Assembly (NCBI GenBank): GCA_030065205.1
Contig: JASJDN010000061.1
Coordinates: 1 to 32,999 of the forward strand
Reading direction: 5' to 3'
Length of the DNA stretch: 32,999 nt
Source: Crocosphaera sp.
Lineage (GTDB): Bacteria; Cyanobacteriota; Cyanobacteriia; Cyanobacteriales; Microcystaceae
The notes below the pieces were generated by a model. It had not been told where the DNA came from and searched no databases. It saw only the letters and a program-made list of their open reading frames with translations. Of the stretch, positions 19,001 to 27,315 are shown in pieces; position 1 is the stretch's first letter; each line of letters opens with the position of its first letter. The translations under genes and the position numbers were made by a program.

Positions 19001-22000
19001 TAACGAAATTGGTGAAATAACTAACAATGGAGCCGAGCCGTTAATTATCTCAGATATTCGGTTAGTTGAAGGCAATGATACCTTTACTTTAACCAATATT
19101 CCCACTGATCTAGATACTAATCCCATTACCTTAGAATTCGGTGAAAGCTTTACCTTCGGTGACTTGAGCTTTAATCCTAATACGCTGGGACTTGATCGTG
19201 CTGTTATCGAAGTGACCACCAATGATCCGAATAATCCTATTGTGCGTTTAGGGGCAGTAGGAACAGGACTACCTAACATTGTTTATCCTGAATGGGGTAA
19301 CGACTACATTGCCATCGAAACGCCCAACTTGCCTAATTCAACCATTCTACGAACAGTTAGTGACGATGAAGGTAACTTTGAAGTCTTCTTGCCACCAGAA
19401 GAGTTCTACCACATGGTGGTCTTTGATCCGGAGACGGGACTGGTGAGCCATAGTTACGGGACGACTCCAGAATCTGGTCAGGGGATTGATTTAACTGCCA
19501 GTTTAGTATTTGGCGGTAGCACTGAAACCGATCTAGACTTCGATGGTTTAGCCGGAGATATTGAATTTGCCTTAGGAACCTCTGCTGATAAAGCGGATAC
19601 CGATGGCGATGGTTTAACTGACCTCGCAGAACTGGAACAGGGACTCGATCCTCTAGGGGGTCGTAGTTTACCCATTGGCATTATTGCCGCGCTCTCTCTA
19701 AGAGGCGAAGCCAATGAAATCGTTGTTAAAGGCTCCCTAGACGATCCCCAAGAACAATTTGCTTATCTAGCCACTGGTTCTCATGGATTGGCGATCGCTG
19801 ATGTCTCTCAATTCAATAATCCCATTTTATTAGGAGAGTTGAATCTGGCAGGGGATGCTACGGATATCGCCGTTGATCGTCAACTGGGTATGGCTGCGGT
19901 GGCGACGAATAGTAGTGGGTTGCAGTTGGTCGATATTTCTAATTCCATGAACCCGATACTGCGTTCCCAAGACCTACAACCAACGATTGGGTCTAGTAAC
20001 CAGGTAGAAGTCTTTGATGGTATTGCTTATGCTGCGTCAGGATCTAATCTTCATGCGATTGAACTGGTGAGTGGCGATGTGTTGCAAACCCTGTCTTTGG
20101 GTGGTGGTAACATTACAGGTATCGCACGGGAAGGCACTTTCCTCTACACAATGGATAGCAACCGTATCCTACAGACCATCGACATCAGCAATCAAGATAT
20201 GATGAGTCGTGGTTCTCTAGTCCTTTCTAATGGTGCGGGTCAACTGTTCGTTGGTAACGATATTGCCTATGTAGTAGAAGCAAGTAACTTCCGAGGTGGC
20301 TATGCTACTGTGGATGTCTCAGATCCTGATAATCCTAGTTTGATCAGCAATTCCGATGTTTCAAATATGACCACAAATCCCAAAACGGCTATTGTTGCTA
20401 ATGGTTCGGGACTAGGGTTGTTAGTTGGTCGCCCCAGTGCCACTCAATTCAATCTTTTGAACTTGATGGATATCTCAGATCCAGAAGAAACCGATGTCTT
20501 CCTTAATCGAGTTGATCTCTTGCCCGCTATTCCAGAAAGTGTGGCGATCGCTTCAGGTATTGCCTTTGTTGCCGATGGTTCTGGGGGACTGCAAGTGGTC
20601 AACTATCTGGGTTTTGATAATCAAGGTCAAGCTCCAACGATTACTATTAATACCTCTGACATCGATTTAGATCCTGATTTAGAAGGGGTTCAAGTTCTAG
20701 AAGGGTCATCGGTTCCCATTCAAGCCAACATCACCGATGATGTTCAAGTCCGCAATGTCCAACTGCTGGTTAATGGTGAAGTGGTCAGTAATGATGTTTC
20801 CTTCCCCTTTGACCTCAATGCGATCGCCTTACCTAGTATCGGTAATAGTGTCACGGTTCAAGTTCGGGCGGTTGATACAGGCGGCAATGCAACCCTCTCG
20901 AACCTGCTCACGTTTGATGTGGTTCCCGATACTTTTGGCCCCTTAGTCAGTAGTACCACTCCCACCGAAGGAATCCGACGACGGTCTATTTCAGGCATCT
21001 CTGTAAGGTTCAATGAAGCCATTGATGGCACCTTACTCAATGTTAATGGCATCCGTTTAACTAATTTAGGAGAAGATGGTGTCTTAGGCGGTGGTGATGA
21101 TACTGTTGTGGCCGTTCGAGGATTCCAACTCAGTGAAACCGGACGGACGTTATTTATTACACCGCCAGCAGAAGCTGATTTTATTGCAGGTGATTATGAA
21201 CTGCGTCTTGATCCCAGTATTATTAGCGATCGCGCGGGCAACCCCCTAGAAGAAGCCTTTACTCTCAACTTCACGAAACGCTCCATTAGTGATCCTTTAC
21301 TGTTAGGGGAACTGATTAGTGATCGCATTTTTGAAGGGGGAGAAGACCAAATCTTTACCTTTAATGGTGATGCCGGCGATCGCATCTATTTTGATGGCAT
21401 TAGTGCGGATAACTTTAACCTCCATGCACGGTTGGTAAGTCCCAGTGGTGTGACCTTATTTAGTTTCCAAGATGTCCGAAGCGATCGCGATCCGTTAAGT
21501 TTGATTGAAACGGGGGTCTATCAGTTAATTATTGACGGGGCCAACAATACTGTTGGCGAATACAGTTTCCGACTGTTGGATGCTCAAGGCCCTGAACTGG
21601 CCTTAGATACGGACATTGAAGGAACCTTAGATCCTGGGTCTTCTGTAGACTTGTTTAGCTTTGCAGGAACAGCTAATCAAAAACTCTTCTTTGATGGCAT
21701 GGGGGATGATGGTAATGCGGACTTCTACCTCTACGGACCAGCTAATCAGTTTATTGAGGCGACTGACCTGCGCTTTGATGATGAGTTTACCTTACCAGGA
21801 AATGGTATTTATACGGCGGTTATCCGAGGCTTTGGCGAGACAGAAAGCGTTGACTACCGTTTCCGTTTGATTACCCCTGAAACAACGGTAACGACACCGC
21901 TCACTATTGGGGAAACAGTGAATGGTAACATTTCCGAACCTGGAGAAGAAGACCTATTTACCTTTACGGGAACAGCCGGCCAAACCCTCTATTACGATGG

Positions 22001-25000
22001 ACTCACAGGTGACTCTAGTATTGATGTTCAATTACTGACTCCTAGTGGTCAATCTCTGTTCTTTGTGAATTCTAACTCTGACCGACAGCCTATTACATTG
22101 ATTGAAACGGGAACTTATCAAGTTCGGGTTGATGGTAGTGGCATCACCACAGGAGATTATAGTTTCCGTCTGCTGGATGCTGCTAATGCTGATGCTTTAA
22201 CCCTTGATGAAGTGGTTGAGGGAACCTTAGATCCTGGAACGTCTGTGGACTTGTTCACTTTTGAAGGAGTAGCTGCTCAAAAACTCTTCTTTGATGGTCT
22301 TTCTGATAACTTTAACGGTTCCTTTGTGGTTTACGGCCCAGCCAATCAATTTATTGCTTCTTCTAGTATTCGCTCAGACCGTGAGTTTACTTTACCTGGA
22401 AATGGCACCTATAAGGTTGTTATTCAAGGATTTAGTCCAGAAATCGTTGACTATAGTTTCCGCTTAATTACCCCTGAAACTACTGCAACGACAGCCATAA
22501 CTATTGGAGATACGGTGAATGGTAATATTGCTGAACCTGGGGAAGAAGACCTATTTACCTTTACAGGAACAGCCGGACAAACCCTCTATTACGATGGACT
22601 GGTTGGAAACTTTAACCTTGATGTTCAGTTAATTAGTCCCAGTGGTCAATCTCTGTTCTTTGTGAATTCTAACTCTAACCGACAACCCATTACACTAATT
22701 GAAACAGGAACTTATCAAGTTCGGGTTGATGGTAGTGGGATTACCACAGGAGATTACAGTTTCCGCTTATTAGATTTAGCTGAGGCGACCGAGTTAACCT
22801 TAGATACCGTTACCGAGGGAACCCTTGACCCTGGTAGTCAGACAGCCATCTTTACCTTTGAAGGTACGACAGAGCAACGATTATTCTTGGATGAATTAAC
22901 CAATGCTTTCAATGTTTTCTATGTGGTTTACGGGCCAGGCAACCAATTTATTGATTCTGGCAGTTCTGATAACGACATTACTCTACCTGGGAATGGAACC
23001 TATTTCTTAGTGGTACAAGGAAACGACTTTAATGACACGGCAGTAGATTACCGTTTCCGTCTAGTCACCCCTGAAACCAATAGTATTGCTTTAACTATTG
23101 GAGATACCATCAATAGCACGTTAGGTGAAGCAGGGGAAACAGATATCTATACGTTTACGGGTACAGTGGGTCAACGACTCTATTTTGATGGACTGGATAA
23201 TAGCAGCATTGCCAATGTCCAGCTATTAAATCCCAACGGTGGTAATATCTTGTTTAGTTCTACTTCCTTTGATAGTAATCCTGTTACCCTCAATGCCAAT
23301 GGAACCTATCAACTGAGAATTACCGGCTCAAGTAATACAGGAGATTACAGTTTCCGATTATTAGATTTGGCTACTGCCGAAGTGCTTGCTTTAGATACCT
23401 TGATAACTCGAACCCTTGACCCTGGCAGGAAGACTGATCTCTTTATGTTTGAAGGAGAAGCGGATCAGTTATTATTCTTTGATGGTTTAGCAGATGATTT
23501 CAACAGTTCCTTTGTGGTTTACGGGCCAGCTAATCAATTTATTACCTCTTCGAGTGTTTTCTCAGACCGCGAGTTTACTTTACCGAGTGATGGAACCTAT
23601 ACTGTTTTCATTCAAGGATCGGGTGTAGAACCAGTTGATTACAGTTTCCGTCTGGAAACCCCTGATATTATGGATGCAACCCTAACCGTAGGAGAGACGA
23701 TCAACGGTTCTATTGATAATATCGGCGATCGCATTCGTTATACGTTTACAGGGGAACCAGGACAAAGACTCTTCTTTGATGGACTCGATAGTAACTCTGG
23801 CTTCACAGCACGTTTATTTAGTCCTAGCGGTGATGAGGTTTCTCTATTTAGTCGATCTACCTCTTCGGATACTGGCCCGTTCAGTTTATTAGAACCAGGT
23901 AATTACGAGTTAATGATCGATGGTAATAGTACAATCACAGGAGCGTTCAGTTTCCGACTGTTAGATTTAACCACAGCAACGGAAACAACCCTAGATGCAA
24001 CGGTTACCGCTACCCTTGACCCAGGACGGGAAACGGATCTCTATCAAATTGATCTCCAAGCAGGACAAACGATTCTCTTGGATGGTTTAGGATCAGAATC
24101 CGGTGCCTCTTATCTCATCTATGGGCCAGGGAATCAATTTATTACTTCGAGTAATGTAACCAGCGATCGCCAATTTACGGTAACAGCGGATGGAACCTAT
24201 ACCCTCGTGGTACAAGGGTTTAACGACACACCCCTAAACTACAGTTTCGAGTTTACCCAAGTCTCCTTTGATGATCCAGGTGATCCCACTGGAACGACGT
24301 TAAGCTTTGGGGAAACGGTTAACGGTACCATTAGTGAGGTAGATGAACAAGATGTTTATTTATTAGAGGCAACCGCAGGACAACGAGTTTACTTTGACGG
24401 ACTGGATAATACCTTTGACTTTGATGTTCGTCTCATTAGTCCCAGTGGTCAAACCATTTCTTCCTTCTTTAATACCTCGTCTGATCGTGATCCTCTCATC
24501 TTACTAGAAACGGGAGCTTATCAAGTGATTGTGGAAGGGTTCGGCAATAATACGGGAGATTATAGTTTCCGTGTCTTTGATGTGGCCAATGCGACAGCTT
24601 TAACCCTTGGTGAAACCGTTGCGGGAACGTTAGATCCGGGAACATCGGTTGATCTGTTTACCTTTACAGGAGAGAAAAATCAACAACTCTTCTTTGATGG
24701 TATGGGAGATGATGGTAATGCAGATTTCTATCTCTATGGCCCAGGAAATCAATTGATTGACACGACTGATCTGCGCTTTGACGATGATATTACCTTACCT
24801 GGAAACGGGACTTATGTGGTCGCTATTCGAGGGTTTGGCTCAACACCTATTGATTATAGTTTCCGTCTGATTAATCCTACTACTGTTAGTACACCTTTAA
24901 CCCTAGATGAAACAGTTAATGCAACTATCACTGAAGCAGGTGAAACGGATATCTATACCTTTAGCGGAACAGTTGGACAAACTATCTACTACGACGGGTT

Positions 25001-27269
25001 AACGGGTGACTTTAACATTGATGTCCAGTTAATTAGTCCCAGTGGTCAATCTCTGTTTAGTTTCCAAAACGTCGATAATGATCGTCTCCCTCTAACCCTA
25101 AGTGAAAATGGCGTTTATCAACTGCGAGTTGAAGGTGGTGGCACAACGGGAGATTATAGTTTCCGTCTGGTTGATGTGGCGAATGTTGATGCTTTAACCC
25201 TGGATGAAGTGGTTACGAGAACATTAGACCCCGGAACCTCGGTAGACCTATTTAAGTTTGAAGGAGCGGCCAACCAAAAACTGTTCTTAGATGGTTTAGG
25301 GGATGATGGGAATGCAGACTTCTATCTCTATGGCCCAGAAAATCAGTTCATCGAAGCCACTGACCTACGCTTTGATGACGATATTACTTTACCTGATGAT
25401 GGAACTTATCTTGTTGCTATCCGAGGCTTTAATGCCACAGAAACCGTTGATTATAGTTTCCACTTAATTACCCCTGAAACCACAGCTACTACAGCCATAA
25501 CTGTTGGGGATACGGTGAATGGTAATATTAGTGAACCCGGGGAGGAAGACCTCTTTACCTTCAGTGCCACAGCAGGACAAACCCTCTACTACGATGGATT
25601 AACAGGTAATTCGAGCATTGATGTTCAATTATTAAGTCCCAGTGGTCAATCTCTGTTCTTTGTTAACTCAGACTCTGATGGACAGCCTGTTACACTGATT
25701 GAAAGCGGAACTTATCAACTACGAGTTGATGGGAATAGCGCGACGACAGGAGATTATAGTTTCCGTTTGGTTGATGTGGCTAATGCTGATGCTTTAACCC
25801 TGGATGAAGTGATTACGAGAACGTTAGACCCTGGAACCTCTGTGGATTTCTTGACTTTTGATGGAGCAGCCAATCAAAAACTCTTCTTTGATGGTCTCTC
25901 TGATAACTTTAATAGCTCCTTTTTCCTCTATGGGCCGGCCAATCAAGTGATTATTAGTCCTTCTAATACGCGCTCAGATCGTGAGTTTACTTTACCAGGC
26001 AATGGCACTTATCTTGTTGCTATTCGAGGCTCTAACACTACAGAAACCGTTGATTACAGTTTCCGCTTAATTACCCCTGAAACCACCGCCACCACACCTA
26101 TAACCATTGGAGATACGGTGAATGGTAATATTTCAGAATCTGGGGAAGAAGACCTCTTTACCTTCACTGCTACAGCAGGGCAAACCCTCTACTATGATGG
26201 ATTAACAGGTAGTTCTAGCATTGATGTTGAGTTAATTAGTCCCAGTGGTCAATCTTTATTTAGGTTCCAAAATTCCAATGCTGATGATGAACCCATTACC
26301 CTGATTGAAACAGGACCTTATCAACTACGGGTTGATGGTAGTGGTGCGACCACAGGAGAGTATAGTTTCCGTCTGGTTGATGTGGCCTCTGCTTCCACTT
26401 TGATCTTAGATCAACTCATTGAGGGAACCTTAGCTCCTGGGTCTTCTGTCGACTTATTTACCTTTGCAGGGGCAGCCAATCAACAACTTTTCTTTGATGG
26501 TCTCTCGGATAACTTTAATGGTTCCTTTTTCCTCTATGGGCCGGCTAATCAATTGATTACGTCTTCTAATACTCGCTCAGATCGAGAGTTTACTTTACCT
26601 GGAAATGGTACGTATACCGTTGCTATTCGAGGCTCTGACACCGAACCTGTTGATTACAGTTTCCGTCTCAATACGCCAGGGTTTACCGTTATTCCTCTAA
26701 CCCTCGGCAATACGGTTAATGGCAGCATTACGGATACAGGGGGTCAAACCACTTATACGTTTACGGGACAAGCTGGCCAGCAACTCTATTTTGATGGGAT
26801 GAGTAGTAACTCTGGCTTTACGGCTCAACTATTCAGTCCTAGTGGTGAACGCCTCTTTTCCAGGAATACTAACGATGACCAACAACCCTTTACCCTGATC
26901 GAAAGTGGTGCTTATGAATTGGTTATTGATGGTAGCGGTGCAACGGTAGGAGATTACAGTTTCCGTCTGTTTAATACGGCTACGGTTCCAGTGTTGAATT
27001 TTGGCGCAACGAATACGGGAACCTTAAGTCCTGGTAACAGCAGTCGGGTGTTTAGGTTCCAAGGGACTACTAATCAAACCATTTCTTTAACGGACTTGGG
27101 TAGTCAAAGTGGTGGAACTTATCGACTCTATGGCCCTGGTAATCAGCTAATTATATCTCGTAATTTCCGCTCTAATTTCGAGATTACGCTTCCAGGAGAA
27201 GGGCTTTATACCCTTATTCTTGATGGATCTAGTAGTAACTTGGTAGATTATCGTTTCCGAGTCGATTAA
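13047..27269 (+). CDS. Giant multidomain protein: dockerin, Ig-like domains, metzincin, propeller, 20 PPC-like repeats
   Basis: A 4740-aa protein, by far the largest gene here. Approximate map: polar leader 1-110; dockerin 111-163; Ig-like 169-283; five further Ig-like domains 284-771 in a 198-residue dimer repeat; another Ig-like 772-862; SbsA-type Ig-like 863-975; carboxypeptidase-regulatory-like fold about 982-1075; beta-rich region 1137-1270 ending in a Gly/Pro hinge; region leading to a metzincin motif H1749-EIGHTFGLL-D1759 with Met-turn M1774; anchor-D/ASH-like domains about 1834-2070; calcium-type DTDGDGLTDLAELEQGLDP at 2184-2202; LVIVD-like propeller about 2212-2525; Ig-like and SbsA-like 2530-2744; 20 PPC-like domains 2746-4740. 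GPDxxPMTADD acidic motifs recur at 992 and 1568. I count only two cysteines (1262, 1323). No signal peptide or C-terminal sorting signal is visible, and an in-frame TGA at 13032 rules out an upstream start. Probable role: calcium-stabilised surface protease/adhesin held by the neighbouring cohesin protein. The substrate is unknown. Confidence 0.85.
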   Translation: MDGAAFNPANPFDASQGAWRVDENGPLQENPRESVGSVPEILPPLNDFVSTTQANMTEVELFPLQLDSNTEEDLSSSNTTIDILTGTETTFVLTTFLAEEIPLAQTEPIFGDADLDGDADNDDLNVILASRNTPASGSDDPRDLDGDGQITVLDARGLILLLGSNTDFESPVLSASLGNDTAVNGTSNNDGITFDPLIQGTLTDVSQVTRFLAGFNETTVENYTDILGVLAEEGSFSLTPGQLAQINGGSLAEGEQTLHLFAKDQWGNESTFDVTYTLDTIAPDTPLVNVLDGDSVTNDNTPTLEITAEVGSTVKLLQDGDEIAQLTASEEGKVEFTLDSLADGTYEFTATATDIAGNVSDASAPLTLEIDTTAPPEPIFGLDETSDTGTLGDLETNLETVTLVGETEANAIVELLGTEQSTTADETGQFQFTEVALVVGENSLTVTATDAAGNVSQSSQTITRVEDGDITPPAPPILDLLASSDSGSSNSDNITNDNTPTIEITAEVGSLVELFQNGSKVGENTANDNGIAQFTLDSLADGIYDLTATATDAAGNVSDASAPLTLEIDTTVPPEPIFGLDETSDTGTLGDLETNLETVTLVGETEANAIVELLGTGQTTTADETGQFQFSDVALVVGENSFTVIVTDAAGNVSQSSQTITRIEAGDTTPPSPPILDLLASSDSGSSNSDNVTNDNTPTIEITAEVGSLVELFQNGSKVGENTPNENGIAQFTLDSLADGTYNLTATATDAAGNMSETSAPLTIVIDKTRPNITITSPMADAEIGEGDQIVGTVNETLASLRYRIDGRLPGNNVTLTNGTFAQDINLTGVGDGDHTITLTGTDLAGNVQIETIEVTVNQDSPLVITGFNPQDGAVDVGVTVRAQVFFSEAVDINTLNDTNFFARSAGRTLATTVVAGDGGRFAWLFLDEPMPSASVVEVTVDGSTIMPLDGGAALDADGDGQAGGKLTFDFKTVSLEPIPNTTLSGIVADPGPDQQPMTADDFDPGLDGIEGTEDDVFLLPIVGAEVFIVGRENETIFTDENGRFFFESVPVGNVKVEINGLTATSAPDGFYFPEMVMDVNTEAGVENFVMAGQPQIYLPRLPDEILQTVQADETTMIVADEVSAPELTEEEQPLLTLEIQPNSLLDSTGEVMTEAQIGISTVPPELVRDMLPPGVLQHTFDITIQAPGITRFAEPAPMTFPNVFNAAPGTQLNFLSFSHETGRLEIVGTATVDPTGEFVRTDPGTGITQPGWHGLTPPGGCGGSGGPPPMPPEPSDDEEETIHDPVALNFITGESATNFMTMEWMAPPENPNSPSLPPIPGCNVPTHNPDDDEQQPFINVTIEIDGPLKDFMKPVMGGLPLESQGFTLSPGTGDTKKFGFQTKSYDELFGAGGFINQMRDKLYGSQIKITVVEQKTDGTRTRDIFTFYQNRWVNVIDAEQAKNKTGNTAAFHRTLTDGFVRTKNVDYFLPNNVSTSFDGPLLGSPFDLGGSLTGNGTAVWEFDPFLSGDRSDTFDIEVDDPNTFFNIDVGEIVAKGKATNPTTIDVNLSGYKTELKRVLQSLNRLPGPDMMPMTADDVIQYSFVGGRTRNTSAQFNAQFAGFLPGNVFTDAQLNTKLDQEANALLAAVQADYNLANNGTGVTGYEIGSFFFPDVTMVWEDSFLTAANNINTTGMGSPIYGFADFDRNTAFLQNHIATPLQISDAAKQWALAEGLNPNVSNDGSFSVAINTSWTSGATFAEFVANTVSHEIGHTFGLLDAYLFAGGNTPPNDIMRAGSNADGDLTFAAQNLNLLRAALGMHTNGDKPLTSELSLYQARFNQPTNAMGIREFVIPPELEFAELGIEVSDRTLLLGDEVSISSIAVDGVGGALSPLDFVLTNVGLAPLTIDSVALADNTQGFSITNADTLDTSLAIGESTTLTVQFDPLMVGSLADVLTISSNANSTPIFEIDLSGQGISATPLAQLSLGNNNNLGGVNVASGSSEANEIGEITNNGAEPLIISDIRLVEGNDTFTLTNIPTDLDTNPITLEFGESFTFGDLSFNPNTLGLDRAVIEVTTNDPNNPIVRLGAVGTGLPNIVYPEWGNDYIAIETPNLPNSTILRTVSDDEGNFEVFLPPEEFYHMVVFDPETGLVSHSYGTTPESGQGIDLTASLVFGGSTETDLDFDGLAGDIEFALGTSADKADTDGDGLTDLAELEQGLDPLGGRSLPIGIIAALSLRGEANEIVVKGSLDDPQEQFAYLATGSHGLAIADVSQFNNPILLGELNLAGDATDIAVDRQLGMAAVATNSSGLQLVDISNSMNPILRSQDLQPTIGSSNQVEVFDGIAYAASGSNLHAIELVSGDVLQTLSLGGGNITGIAREGTFLYTMDSNRILQTIDISNQDMMSRGSLVLSNGAGQLFVGNDIAYVVEASNFRGGYATVDVSDPDNPSLISNSDVSNMTTNPKTAIVANGSGLGLLVGRPSATQFNLLNLMDISDPEETDVFLNRVDLLPAIPESVAIASGIAFVADGSGGLQVVNYLGFDNQGQAPTITINTSDIDLDPDLEGVQVLEGSSVPIQANITDDVQVRNVQLLVNGEVVSNDVSFPFDLNAIALPSIGNSVTVQVRAVDTGGNATLSNLLTFDVVPDTFGPLVSSTTPTEGIRRRSISGISVRFNEAIDGTLLNVNGIRLTNLGEDGVLGGGDDTVVAVRGFQLSETGRTLFITPPAEADFIAGDYELRLDPSIISDRAGNPLEEAFTLNFTKRSISDPLLLGELISDRIFEGGEDQIFTFNGDAGDRIYFDGISADNFNLHARLVSPSGVTLFSFQDVRSDRDPLSLIETGVYQLIIDGANNTVGEYSFRLLDAQGPELALDTDIEGTLDPGSSVDLFSFAGTANQKLFFDGMGDDGNADFYLYGPANQFIEATDLRFDDEFTLPGNGIYTAVIRGFGETESVDYRFRLITPETTVTTPLTIGETVNGNISEPGEEDLFTFTGTAGQTLYYDGLTGDSSIDVQLLTPSGQSLFFVNSNSDRQPITLIETGTYQVRVDGSGITTGDYSFRLLDAANADALTLDEVVEGTLDPGTSVDLFTFEGVAAQKLFFDGLSDNFNGSFVVYGPANQFIASSSIRSDREFTLPGNGTYKVVIQGFSPEIVDYSFRLITPETTATTAITIGDTVNGNIAEPGEEDLFTFTGTAGQTLYYDGLVGNFNLDVQLISPSGQSLFFVNSNSNRQPITLIETGTYQVRVDGSGITTGDYSFRLLDLAEATELTLDTVTEGTLDPGSQTAIFTFEGTTEQRLFLDELTNAFNVFYVVYGPGNQFIDSGSSDNDITLPGNGTYFLVVQGNDFNDTAVDYRFRLVTPETNSIALTIGDTINSTLGEAGETDIYTFTGTVGQRLYFDGLDNSSIANVQLLNPNGGNILFSSTSFDSNPVTLNANGTYQLRITGSSNTGDYSFRLLDLATAEVLALDTLITRTLDPGRKTDLFMFEGEADQLLFFDGLADDFNSSFVVYGPANQFITSSSVFSDREFTLPSDGTYTVFIQGSGVEPVDYSFRLETPDIMDATLTVGETINGSIDNIGDRIRYTFTGEPGQRLFFDGLDSNSGFTARLFSPSGDEVSLFSRSTSSDTGPFSLLEPGNYELMIDGNSTITGAFSFRLLDLTTATETTLDATVTATLDPGRETDLYQIDLQAGQTILLDGLGSESGASYLIYGPGNQFITSSNVTSDRQFTVTADGTYTLVVQGFNDTPLNYSFEFTQVSFDDPGDPTGTTLSFGETVNGTISEVDEQDVYLLEATAGQRVYFDGLDNTFDFDVRLISPSGQTISSFFNTSSDRDPLILLETGAYQVIVEGFGNNTGDYSFRVFDVANATALTLGETVAGTLDPGTSVDLFTFTGEKNQQLFFDGMGDDGNADFYLYGPGNQLIDTTDLRFDDDITLPGNGTYVVAIRGFGSTPIDYSFRLINPTTVSTPLTLDETVNATITEAGETDIYTFSGTVGQTIYYDGLTGDFNIDVQLISPSGQSLFSFQNVDNDRLPLTLSENGVYQLRVEGGGTTGDYSFRLVDVANVDALTLDEVVTRTLDPGTSVDLFKFEGAANQKLFLDGLGDDGNADFYLYGPENQFIEATDLRFDDDITLPDDGTYLVAIRGFNATETVDYSFHLITPETTATTAITVGDTVNGNISEPGEEDLFTFSATAGQTLYYDGLTGNSSIDVQLLSPSGQSLFFVNSDSDGQPVTLIESGTYQLRVDGNSATTGDYSFRLVDVANADALTLDEVITRTLDPGTSVDFLTFDGAANQKLFFDGLSDNFNSSFFLYGPANQVIISPSNTRSDREFTLPGNGTYLVAIRGSNTTETVDYSFRLITPETTATTPITIGDTVNGNISESGEEDLFTFTATAGQTLYYDGLTGSSSIDVELISPSGQSLFRFQNSNADDEPITLIETGPYQLRVDGSGATTGEYSFRLVDVASASTLILDQLIEGTLAPGSSVDLFTFAGAANQQLFFDGLSDNFNGSFFLYGPANQLITSSNTRSDREFTLPGNGTYTVAIRGSDTEPVDYSFRLNTPGFTVIPLTLGNTVNGSITDTGGQTTYTFTGQAGQQLYFDGMSSNSGFTAQLFSPSGERLFSRNTNDDQQPFTLIESGAYELVIDGSGATVGDYSFRLFNTATVPVLNFGATNTGTLSPGNSSRVFRFQGTTNQTISLTDLGSQSGGTYRLYGPGNQLIISRNFRSNFEITLPGEGLYTLILDGSSSNLVDYRFRVD
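13377..13535 (+). other. Dockerin domain of the giant protein
   Basis: Residues 111-163 hold two EF-hand-like 12-residue loops with aspartates at positions 1, 3, 5 and 12: D112, D114, D116, D123 and D143, D145, D147, D154. Each is followed by a hydrophobic helix (LNVILAS and ARGLILLLG). This is the calcium-dependent type I dockerin pattern, with both loops intact. Confidence 0.85.
13932..15344 (+). repeat. 594-base in-frame tandem repeat encoding paired Ig-like domains
   Basis: Matching codons recur with an exact spacing of 594 bases: the TNDNTP segment begins at 13932, 14526 and 15120, and the EIDTT/VIDKT segment at 14157, 14751 and 15345. That is about 2.4 copies of a 198-residue unit made of two Ig-like domains. 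The stretches 14157-14470 and 14751-15064 are almost identical in DNA, indicating recent duplication or gene conversion. Confidence 0.9.
18291..18368 (+). other. Metzincin zinc-protease motif and Met-turn
   Basis: Codes for HEIGHTFGLLD (1749-1759), the HExxHxxGxxD zinc-binding consensus with E1750 as general base, and the downstream M1774 in NDIMRAG, placed as expected for the metzincin Met-turn. All ligands are present, so the protease should be active if folded. Confidence 0.85.
21284..27266 (+). repeat. Twenty tandem PPC-like domain repeats
   Basis: From residue about 2746 to the end, the protein is a run of roughly 100-residue units, each ending in a variant of DYSFRL or DYRFRL; I count twenty such ends including the final DYRFRVD. 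Two types alternate: one with LYYDGL, SPSGQSLF, LIETGTYQ and GDYSFRLLD; the other with GTLDPGTSVDLF, LFFDGL, LYGPANQ, FTLPGNGTY and VDYSFRLITPET. Corresponding DNA in like units recurs about 597 bases apart (for example 22041 and 22638). The fold matches bacterial pre-peptidase C-terminal (PPC) domains. Confidence 0.88.
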
Positions 27270-27278
27270 TATAGAAAA

Positions 27279-27309
27279 TGTGGGTTGGGTTTTGTTACCC
27301 TAACCCACA
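27279..27309. terminator. Hairpin between convergent genes
   Basis: TGTGGGTTGGG (27279-27289) pairs imperfectly with CCCTAACCCACA (27298-27309) around TTTTGTTA. It sits just after the giant gene stop and just before the end of the tautomerase gene, so it may act in both directions. Its arms resemble the CCTAACCC repeat at the window start. Confidence 0.55.
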
Positions 27310-27315
27310 ACTCGG

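Noticed and set aside
13238..21870. Many 60-140 codon frames opposite or within the giant gene
   Set aside because: They are shadows of a long, codon-biased, repetitive coding region. Several are antisense copies of the same repeat, which explains their mutual similarity.
27000..27269. C-terminal sorting signal (PEP-CTERM, LPXTG or RTX) on the giant protein
   Set aside because: The last PPC-like unit runs to the stop codon. There is no hydrophobic helix, no basic tail and no GGxGxD repeats.
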